A stretch of DNA of 64,000 nt from Hymenobacter tibetensis. GTDB taxonomy: Bacteria; Bacteroidota; Bacteroidia; Cytophagales; Hymenobacteraceae. Numbering within the stretch: the first letter of the stretch is position 1; every line of letters starts with the position of its first letter. Positions 58,457 to 64,000 of this stretch are shown piece by piece. The stretch is from contig NZ_CP094669.1 in the NCBI RefSeq assembly GCF_022827545.1, forward strand, positions 571,001 through 635,000, read 5' to 3'. Both the position numbers and the translations under genes were made by a program. The notes beneath the pieces were generated by a model. The model was not told where the DNA came from and made no database searches. It was given only the letters and a program-made list of their open reading frames with translations.

Positions 58457-58693
58457 ATGAAATCTTTAGTCCGATTCGCTCTCCTGTTCGCTCTTATCGT
58501 TGTTGGCAAGCTTGCAAAACAACCAGAAATACTGTCTGGTACGGTGAAAGTAGAGCCGGTGGTAAATCCTATTACGGTTAAGCCTGTTTCCTTTTCTCGG
58601 CACGCTACTTCGGAGCCTGCCACTCAGGCAAACAACAGTCGGTTGTGGCATGCTACTGCCCCCGTAACAACCGGAGCGGCTAGCACTGAATAG
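58457..58693 (+). CDS. Small exported or membrane-anchored protein
   Basis: Not recognised. A 78-residue protein: basic start and hydrophobic helix MKSLVRFALLFALIVVG, then a hydrophilic Pro/Val/Thr-rich segment (TVKVEPVVNPITVKPV) and a polar Ser/Thr/Ala tail. The hydrophobic part is either an uncleaved anchor or a signal; there is no clear AxA site. It has its own promoter (58389-58418) and terminator (58703-58729), which supports a genuine gene despite its size. Role unknown. Confidence 0.6.
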   Translation: MKSLVRFALLFALIVVGKLAKQPEILSGTVKVEPVVNPITVKPVSFSRHATSEPATQANNSRLWHATAPVTTGAASTE

Positions 58694-58702
58694 CTCATCA
58701 GT

Positions 58703-58729
58703 AAGCGACTTATCTAAGTCGCTTTTTTT
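58703..58729 (+). terminator. Terminator of the small exported protein gene
   Basis: AAGCGACTTA and TAAGTCGCTT form a perfect stem (58703-58712 with 58715-58724), followed by five further T residues. Only two bases separate the full arms, so the innermost pairs must open to form the loop. Confidence 0.82.
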
Positions 58730-58749
58730 ATGGCCGTATTGCAGCTAGG

Positions 58750-60849
58750 CTAGCTGATGCGGCTCCAGTTTACGGCCGTGGCAGGTAAGCTTTCGATATG
58801 CCGGCGAATATTGGCATTGTCTGGGTGGTTAAGGCCTGGGTCCTCGTTTAGCAGTTGCTGAGCCGCTGCCCTCGATTCAGTTAGAATACGACCGTCCTTA
58901 GCCAAATCGGCAATCAACAAGTCCAGCACGCCACTTTGCTGCGTGCCCATCAGGTCGCCGGGGCCCCGTAGTTTCAAGTCAATATCGGCTATTTCAAAGC
59001 CGTTGTTGGTGCGTACCATGGTTTCGATGCGTGTACGCGAGTCTTTGCTCAGCTTATAGCCCGACATCAGGATGCAATAGCTCTGGTCGGCACCCCGGCC
59101 TACTCGCCCCCGCAATTGGTGGAGCTGCGAAAGGCCGAACCGCTCTGTGCTTTCAATGACCATAACGGAGGCATTAGGCACGTTTACGCCCACTTCAATT
59201 ACGGTAGTGGCTACCATAATTTGCGTTTCCCGCTTCACAAAACGCTGCATTTCGCTATCCTTCTCGGCAGCACTCATCCGGCCATGCACAATGCTGATCT
59301 GGAACTCTGGAAAAGCCCGCGCAATGCTTTCGTAGCCGTCCATGAGGTCTTTGTAATCGGCCATAGCCTCGCTCTCCTCAATGAGCGGATATACGATGTA
59401 TACCTGGCGGCCCAGGTTGATTTGGTCGCGCAGGAAGCCGAACACCTTAAGGCGGTTGGAGTCGAAGCGGTGCACCGTGACAATGGGCTTACGGCCAGCT
59501 GGCAGCTCGTCAATCACCGACACATCCAAGTCACCATACAGCGTCATGGCCAGGGTGCGCGGAATGGGCGTGGCCGTCATCACGAGCACATGGGGAATAA
59601 CATGTGGGTTCTTTTGCCAAAGCTTGGAGCGCTGCGCCACGCCGAAGCGGTGCTGCTCGTCCATAATGGTAAGCCCCAGATTACGGAACTGCACCACATC
59701 TTCGAGCAAGGCGTGCGTGCCTACCAACATGTGCATTTCACCGGAGCGGAGTTGCTCATGCAATACGCGCCTATCCGCTGTACGGGTGCTGCCCGTAAGC
59801 TTGCCGATCTTGATGCCGAGCAAGTCAGCAAACTGTTTCAAGCCGATATAATGCTGATCAGCCAAGATTTCGGTAGGCGCCATCAGGCAGCTTTGAGCAC
59901 CGTTGTCGGCCGCCATCAGCATGCTGATAAAAGCCACAATGGTTTTGCCCGAGCCCACATCGCCCTGCAAAAGGCGGTTCATTTGCTTGCCTGTGCAGAA
60001 GTCTTTGTAGATGTCGTGGATAACTCGCTTTTGGGCACCCGTCAGGTCAAAGGGCAACACGTTTTTATAGAAATGTACCAGCGTGGGGACTTCCTTGAAA
60101 AGTTGACCAGCCAGCTCCACCTTACGTTGGTCGCGTTGGCGTAGCAGCTTAAGCTGCACGTAAAAGAGTTCTTCGAACTTCAGCCGAAACCGAGCGGCCT
60201 GCAACAGATCAGTACTTTGTGGGAAGTGAATCTGCTGGATGGCCGTGGCCTTGTCCATCAGTCCATATTGCCGAATCAGGTCCGCCGAAAGCGTTTCGTA
60301 TACATGCGGCAACGCCAGTTTCAGCAAGTCCGCAACCATGCGCGCAATAGCTTTGCTATCAACGCGGTGGTAGTTCTTAAGCTTCTCTGAGGTGTTGTAG
60401 ACGGGTTGTAGGTAGCTCTGACCGGGTTTGGCCTCGGTTACTTCCTCTAACTCGGGGTGCGCCATCTGGGGCCGCCCATTGAACATAGTGGGCTTGCCGA
60501 ATACAATGTATTCTTGATGGTTTTTGATAACCTTCTCTAGGTAGTTGACGCCTTTAAACCAGACCAGATCTAACTCCCCGCTGGCATCGGCTATTTTGGC
60601 TACCATGCGTTTCTTCGGCCCATCTCCAACCACCTCTCGGTTGCGCAAAATGCCCTTCACCTGCACAAACGGTAACTCATCGTGCAGGTCGCAGATATTG
60701 TAGAATTGCGTCCGGTCGAGGTAGCGAAAAGGGTAGCGCTGAATCAAGTCGCCGTAGGTGAACAGGTTCAGCTCCTTTTGCAGCAGCTGAGCCCGTTGCA
60801 GGCCTACGCCACGCAGATATTCTATTTTGGTTTGAAAAAAGTTACTCAA
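58750..60849 (-). CDS. recG: ATP-dependent DNA helicase RecG
   Basis: RecG remodels stalled replication forks and Holliday junctions. The 699-residue protein has the N-terminal wedge/OB domain (residues about 60-150, FVQVKGILRNREVVGDGPKKRMVA), Walker A GDVGSGKT, Walker B/DExH-like MDEQHRFGV, motif III TATPIPRTLAM, and the C-terminal helicase half with STERFGLSQLHQLRGRVGRG and GFEIADIDLKLRGPGDLMGTQQSG. Standard architecture and length. Antisense open frames of up to 342 codons inside it are shadows. Confidence 0.97.
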   Translation of the reverse strand: MSNFFQTKIEYLRGVGLQRAQLLQKELNLFTYGDLIQRYPFRYLDRTQFYNICDLHDELPFVQVKGILRNREVVGDGPKKRMVAKIADASGELDLVWFKGVNYLEKVIKNHQEYIVFGKPTMFNGRPQMAHPELEEVTEAKPGQSYLQPVYNTSEKLKNYHRVDSKAIARMVADLLKLALPHVYETLSADLIRQYGLMDKATAIQQIHFPQSTDLLQAARFRLKFEELFYVQLKLLRQRDQRKVELAGQLFKEVPTLVHFYKNVLPFDLTGAQKRVIHDIYKDFCTGKQMNRLLQGDVGSGKTIVAFISMLMAADNGAQSCLMAPTEILADQHYIGLKQFADLLGIKIGKLTGSTRTADRRVLHEQLRSGEMHMLVGTHALLEDVVQFRNLGLTIMDEQHRFGVAQRSKLWQKNPHVIPHVLVMTATPIPRTLAMTLYGDLDVSVIDELPAGRKPIVTVHRFDSNRLKVFGFLRDQINLGRQVYIVYPLIEESEAMADYKDLMDGYESIARAFPEFQISIVHGRMSAAEKDSEMQRFVKRETQIMVATTVIEVGVNVPNASVMVIESTERFGLSQLHQLRGRVGRGADQSYCILMSGYKLSKDSRTRIETMVRTNNGFEIADIDLKLRGPGDLMGTQQSGVLDLLIADLAKDGRILTESRAAAQQLLNEDPGLNHPDNANIRRHIESLPATAVNWSRIS

Positions 60850-60941
60850 GAGGTAAGTAGCTGAATGGCTGCTTGGCTAATAACTGGTTTTGCCGTAAGG
60901 CTGCAAACAAGTAAGCTATAGCTAAGCAGCAATTTGACTTT

Positions 60942-61535
60942 TTACTGGTATTTCAGTGTGTTCAGCAATTGTACAATGTCTTTCTTCACGTAGTCAATCA
61001 CTGGCGCCAACGAATCATTCGCGGTGGCTGTGCGGAAGTATAAAGCTCCGCGGAAAAAGTGTTTGGTACTATCTGTGGTATAAAACTGCATCTGGCTAGG
61101 CACCTCGCCCTGTAGCTCGAACACCGCTACCCGCATTCCATTTGGAGTTTGCAAGATGTTCTCGTCGATGCCACTGGCTTTGACTTCGTGCTTGCTGGTA
61201 AGCTTGCGGGCATCTTCCAGCATTTTACTGTACAGCTGCCGGCTGCCTTTCAAGTCAGCATACGTGATTTGCACACTGGCCTTCAGCGCCGGATAGTACA
61301 CATTAATCCAGTGCGGCTGCGCCAGATACGAGGAGTCGCGCAATATCTTGGCGTAGCGCGAGTATTGAAATGTGTACGGGTGGCCAGCCGCCAGCTGCTG
61401 ATAGCGGTGCGGCGGCAAGTCTATTCGGTTGAACCCTTTAGGCTTGGGGGTGTATTCATCGGAGCCAGGAGAAGAGCAGGCCGACAACAACTGAAGTGAA
61501 ACCAGAAAGGCAAGTAAAATTCGGGAAGTAGGCAT
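60942..61535 (-). CDS. gldD: Gliding motility lipoprotein GldD
   Basis: GldD is an envelope lipoprotein needed for gliding and type IX secretion in Bacteroidota. The 197-residue protein has a lipobox (LLSAC), the family segment EYTPKPKGFNRIDLPPHRYQQL, WINVYYPALKASVQITYADLKG and the C-terminal FRGALYFRTATANDSLAPVIDYVKKDI. The open frame runs 20 codons further up, but ATG at 61535 gives the lipoprotein signal. gldE, usually between ssb and gldD, is absent here; only a terminator and promoter separate them. A TACCTTTG box lies 25 bases upstream of the start. Confidence 0.95.
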   Translation of the reverse strand: MPTSRILLAFLVSLQLLSACSSPGSDEYTPKPKGFNRIDLPPHRYQQLAAGHPYTFQYSRYAKILRDSSYLAQPHWINVYYPALKASVQITYADLKGSRQLYSKMLEDARKLTSKHEVKASGIDENILQTPNGMRVAVFELQGEVPSQMQFYTTDSTKHFFRGALYFRTATANDSLAPVIDYVKKDIVQLLNTLKYQ

Positions 61536-61559
61536 TGGCCGCAATGCAAATATGTGCTT

Positions 61560-61592
61560 CAAAGGTAACGCGAAACCATTGTCCTGTGACAA
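61560..61592 (-). promoter_or_regulatory. Promoter of gldD (TTG-N22-TACCTTTG)
   Basis: On the minus strand TTG at 61590-61592, 22 bases, then TACCTTTG at 61560-61567, a perfect TAnnTTTG. Spacing slightly wide. Leader about 20 bases. Confidence 0.5.
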
Positions 61593-61643
61593 CATAGGTG
61601 GTATAGCGGATACTTCAAGGAAGCTTAAAATACCAGTATGAAC

Positions 61644-61673
61644 ACAAAAAAGCTCCGGCGTGTGCCGGAGCTT
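61644..61673 (-). terminator. Terminator of ssb on the minus strand
   Basis: AAGCTCCGGC (61650-61659) pairs with GCCGGAGCTT (61664-61673) around GTGT; on the minus strand it is followed by TTTTT. It lies 25 bases after the ssb stop, before gldD's promoter. Confidence 0.87.
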
Positions 61674-61697
61674 GCAAAATTAGAGCAGATGATGCCT

Positions 61698-62132
61698 CTA
61701 GAAGGGTAGCTGATCTAGTTCGGGCTCTTGGCGGAAGGTTTGCGGAGTTTCAGGCGCTCCAGATTCAGTAACCTGAGTGCTCTGTCCTCCCTGAAGCTGA
61801 GGCCGACCACCCAGCATGGTTATTTCTTCCGCAATGATTTCAGTGATGTAACGCGTCTGGTTGTCTTTGTCCTGGTACTGACGGGTCCGGATCTTGCCCT
61901 CTACGTACACCTGCTGGCCTTTTTTGAGGTACTTGTCCGCCATTTCGGCCAGCCCACGCCAAGCGGCAATGTTGTGCCATTCGGTCCGCTCAACTCGAGT
62001 GCCCTGCTTGTCCTTATAATATTCATTGGTGGCAAGCGTGAAGTTGGCTACGCTAATTCCGCCTTCCAAATGGCGCACCTCTGGGTCTTTGCCAAGGTTG
62101 CCTACCAAAATTACTTTGTTGATGCCTGCCAT
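61698..62132 (-). CDS. ssb: Single-stranded DNA-binding protein
   Basis: A 144-residue SSB with the OB-fold start [81 protein letters not shown], and the acidic interaction tip ending DQLPF. It coats single-stranded DNA in replication and repair. ATG at 62132 is the family start; the 18 extra upstream codons are not conserved. It lies 82 bases after mutY on the same strand. Confidence 0.97.
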   Translation of the reverse strand: MAGINKVILVGNLGKDPEVRHLEGGISVANFTLATNEYYKDKQGTRVERTEWHNIAAWRGLAEMADKYLKKGQQVYVEGKIRTRQYQDKDNQTRYITEIIAEEITMLGGRPQLQGGQSTQVTESGAPETPQTFRQEPELDQLPF

Positions 62133-62214
62133 CACTGTATTTGCGAGAGAGTTGAAAGATCTTGTATGAGAATTTAAAGATAGCAAAAACGAAAGATTTT
62201 ACCAATATTATTAG

Positions 62215-63309
62215 TTAAATGCTGGGGTTTTTGTCAATATAATTAGCAATCATAATTGGCTTAGGCAGGTTTTCAACTTGGTCGGCTGTGAAAGCTGCCA
62301 AGCCAGAGGTAGTTAAGGCAGCCGCTGGTAAGGGCTGTTGCAGCCAGATAGAATGAAATTTTGCTTCTACTTTCTGATGGCTCAATATGTGGCGCATGGC
62401 TTGGATTGGCTCCTCCACTCGGTCGGTGGCCACTTGGCCACCTACTGCTTCTACCACGTCAAGCAACTCTGTGGCCGATAGTTCAGGGGCATCCGTTTCG
62501 GTCAGGGCGAAGTCGTACAAACCTTCCCAAATGTCTTTGGGGCCTCGTTTGCGCATGTACACGGTATTGGCGTGGCGCAGCACCAAGTAATGGAAATAAC
62601 GTGTACGCGCAGCTTTTGCTTTGCTCTTAACCGGTAGCTCATTCACCATGCCATGCTGAAAGGCATAACACTGGCTTTGAAGTGGGCAAAACAAGCAGTC
62701 GGGGTTAACCGGCGTGCATTGAATAGCTCCAAACTCCATAATAGCTTGGTTGAATTCAGCTGGTGCTGATGCCGGAATCAGCTGATCAGCAAGTATTTGA
62801 AATACGCGTCGACTAGCAGGTGCAGCAATGTCCTGCGTGAGGCCGAACACCCGCGACAACACTCGGAACACGTTGCCATCCAACACCGCCACTTTCTCAT
62901 CGAAGGCAAAGGAAGCAATGGCTGCTGCAGTGTATTGACCTACGCCCCGCAGCTTCAACAACTCGGTGTAGGTCGTCGGAAAGTGTCCTCCATACTCACT
63001 TACTACTTGCTGTGCTGTGTGGTGCATGTTGCGTGCCCGACTGTAGTAGCCCAGTCCTTGCCAATACCGAAGCACTTCGTCGGCGGGAGCAGCCGCCAAC
63101 TCCTGCACTGTAGGGTAAGCCTTCAAGTAGGTGAGGTAATAGGGGAGGCCCTGCTTTACTCGGGTTTGTTGCAGAATAACTTCGGAAAGCCAGATGGCAT
63201 ACGGGTCGCGGGTGTGGCGCCATGGCAAGTCCCGACGGTGCCGCGGGTACCATTCCAAGAGAGCACCCGCGAAATATGGGTGAGCAACAGTATTAGAAGA
63301 GGAAGTCAA
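62215..63309 (-). CDS. mutY: A/G-specific adenine glycosylase MutY
   Basis: MutY removes adenine mispaired with 8-oxoguanine. The 364-residue protein has catalytic Glu43 in WLSEVILQQTR, the helix-hairpin-helix motif with LRGVGQYTAAAI, Asp144 in AVLDGNVFRV, the 4Fe-4S ligands Cys198, 205, 208 and 214 (CTPVNPDCLFCPLQSQC), and a C-terminal NUDIX-like recognition domain. ATG at 63309. Its neighbours ssb and the HU-like gene match a common Bacteroidota order. The HU promoter (63372-63401) lies upstream on the other strand. Confidence 0.95.
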   Translation of the reverse strand: MTSSSNTVAHPYFAGALLEWYPRHRRDLPWRHTRDPYAIWLSEVILQQTRVKQGLPYYLTYLKAYPTVQELAAAPADEVLRYWQGLGYYSRARNMHHTAQQVVSEYGGHFPTTYTELLKLRGVGQYTAAAIASFAFDEKVAVLDGNVFRVLSRVFGLTQDIAAPASRRVFQILADQLIPASAPAEFNQAIMEFGAIQCTPVNPDCLFCPLQSQCYAFQHGMVNELPVKSKAKAARTRYFHYLVLRHANTVYMRKRGPKDIWEGLYDFALTETDAPELSATELLDVVEAVGGQVATDRVEEPIQAMRHILSHQKVEAKFHSIWLQQPLPAAALTTSGLAAFTADQVENLPKPIMIANYIDKNPSI

Positions 63310-63371
63310 GGTTTTGAGAAAGAATTAGTTGGACGTAAAGAAGGAGATAAATTTCATAGAGGGTAGTACTA

Positions 63372-63401
63372 TTGCAAAACCAAAAAAGGGAACTACCTTT
63401 G
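63372..63401 (+). promoter_or_regulatory. Promoter of the HU-like gene (TTG-N19-TACCTTTG)
   Basis: TTG at 63372-63374, 19 bases, then TACCTTTG at 63394-63401, a perfect TAnnTTTG. Leader about 95 bases to the GTG start at 63505. Confidence 0.6.
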
Positions 63402-63504
63402 TGGCCCCAATTCGCGAGCGAACAGCCTACCGGGCAAGCTCTTACGTTTGGGATTGGGCAATTCACCCAGCACATTTTTTTCACACCATAGTACACTTAC
63501 CAGC

Positions 63505-63810
63505 GTGACTAAAGCAGAAGTAATCGCCGAAATTGCCGACAAGACTGGCATCGAGAAAGCTGACGTTTCGGCTACCGTAGAAGCCTTCTTCAAAGTTGTG
63601 AAGGACTCGATGGCTGAGGGCAACAACATTTACGTACGCGGCTTCGGCAGCTTCGTAAACAAGAAGCGGGCAAAGAAAGTAGCCCGTAACATCTCAAAAA
63701 ATACGTCGATCATCATCGACGAGCACTTCATCCCGAGCTTCAAGCCGTCGAAGACCTTCATTGGGAAGATCAAAAACAGCAAGAAGATTAAGGCGCTAGC
63801 CAACGCTTAA
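63505..63810 (+). CDS. HU/IHF-family DNA-binding protein
   Basis: A 101-residue nucleoid protein of the HU/IHF family that bends and compacts DNA. Seen: MTKAEVIAEIADKTGIEKADV, the helical dimer half with VEAFFKVVKDSMAEGNNIYVRGFGSF, and the beta-arm region (KVARNISKNTSIIIDEHFIPSFKPSKTF). The start is GTG at 63505; the open frame extends upstream without conserved sequence. A lysine-rich C-terminus (KNSKKIKAL) follows. A hairpin terminator is at 63839-63881. Confidence 0.94.
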   Translation: MTKAEVIAEIADKTGIEKADVSATVEAFFKVVKDSMAEGNNIYVRGFGSFVNKKRAKKVARNISKNTSIIIDEHFIPSFKPSKTFIGKIKNSKKIKALANA

Positions 63811-63838
63811 GCGTCATTGTCGTAATATTGCCGGCCGT

Positions 63839-63881
63839 GCCGCTGGGTATCCCTGTTGGGAAACCCGGCGGCCTGCTTTTT
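63839..63881 (+). terminator. Terminator of the HU-like gene
   Basis: GCCGCTGGGTATCCC (63839-63853) pairs with GGGAAACCCGGCGGC (63858-63872), one wobble and one mismatch, four-base loop, followed by CTGCTTTTT. It lies 28 bases after the HU stop. Confidence 0.72.
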
Positions 63882-63885
63882 CCAC

Positions 63886-64000
63886 ATGGCTCAACGTACT
63901 CTTTCGCATCAGCTTATTCTTTTGGCCGTCGCCGTCGCGCTAGTAGCCGGCTTGTTTCTATTGCCGAAGGTGATAGTGAAACCAAAGGAGGGCAAAGGTG
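63886..64000 (+). CDS. N-terminal fragment of a membrane-anchored protein (truncated by window edge)
   Basis: Only the first 38 codons are present: a polar start (MAQRTLSHQLILL), a hydrophobic helix (AVAVALVAGLFLLP) and a basic segment (KVIVKPKEGKG). Too little remains for a family call. In Cytophagales a TPR-containing protein with a single N-terminal anchor often follows the HU gene, which this resembles. Confidence 0.7.
   Translation, partial: MAQRTLSHQLILLAVAVALVAGLFLLPKVIVKPKEGKG

Noticed and set aside
59116..60144. 342-codon open frame antisense to recG
   Set aside because: Lies wholly inside a well-conserved recG; composition is a mirror of the real gene and no family motif is present.
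1..64000. CRISPR array, insertion sequence, prophage or defence island
   Set aside because: No regularly spaced repeats, transposase, integrase, phage structural or toxin-antitoxin genes were recognised on either strand.

Overview
The window reads as a chromosomal segment of a Bacteroidota bacterium of the order Cytophagales, most likely Hymenobacter or a close relative. This is inference from gene content and order plus promoter style; no database search was possible. Supporting signs are a gliding-motility lipoprotein (GldD) beside ssb and mutY, a uppS-bamA-ompH-ompH outer-membrane block with tandem DUF6089-type barrels next to nadK, an exbB-exbD-exbD-tonB operon, a MarR-fadN-fadA-fadE beta-oxidation block, and many TAnnTTTG-type -7 elements (Bacteroidota promoter consensus TTTG-N19/20-TAnnTTTG). 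No rRNA, tRNA, CRISPR array, insertion sequence, prophage or recognisable defence island was seen. Most of the window is housekeeping.

Layout. 1-1.1 kb: 3' part of feoB. 1.2-2.7 kb (minus): RsmI-like methylase and an alpha/beta hydrolase. 2.9-6.9 kb (minus): pdxJ, then a tight selenium-tRNA cluster mnmH-VOC-selD plus an unknown membrane protein. 6.9-10.6 kb (plus): membrane protein, YqeY-like protein, CvpA-like protein, glutamine amidotransferase, hydrolase. 10.8-20.6 kb (plus): envelope block with CBS protein, small Omp85 protein, nadK, two DUF6089-type barrels, uppS, bamA and two OmpH/Skp chaperones. 20.6-21.7 kb: RluA-family pseudouridine synthase. 21.8-28.9 kb (minus): the exbB-exbD-exbD-tonB energy-transduction operon, then a second tonB, a small membrane protein, a PstS-like lipoprotein and a TPR protein. 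29-33 kb: mazG diverging from glmM and a cysteine desulfurase. 33-38 kb: accessory stretch with a B12-binding radical SAM protein, two DUF2157-like membrane proteins, a single-pass protein and a PRC-barrel protein. 38-42 kb: hemH, era, der and a small lipoprotein. 42-45.5 kb (minus): unknown acidic protein, murQ, cytochrome b5-like protein and a degenerate arginase-fold protein. 45.6-56.5 kb (plus): fatty-acid block with acyl-CoA ligase, collagen-like lipoprotein, MarR regulator, fadN, fadA, fadE and a Glu/Leu-type dehydrogenase. 56.6-64 kb: secreted protein, a tiny exported protein, recG, gldD, ssb, mutY, an HU-like protein and the start of a membrane-anchored protein.

How parts work together. 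The selD and mnmH products make selenophosphate and use it on tRNA wobble uridines. BamA, Skp-like chaperones, the DUF6089 barrels and UppS serve envelope assembly. ExbB/D-TonB energise outer-membrane uptake. The fad genes cover activation and all steps of beta-oxidation. A 23-bp segment carrying an AACATA-N6-TATGTT palindrome lies over the presumed -7 element of the MarR gene and is repeated before fadE, suggesting one operator for the regulon. The other least explained features are a terminator-shaped hairpin inside the signal-peptide codons of the second DUF6089 gene, two 30-33 bp perfect inverted repeats, a TPM/DUF2207-like glycine tail on a DUF2157-like protein, and the absence of gldE between ssb and gldD.
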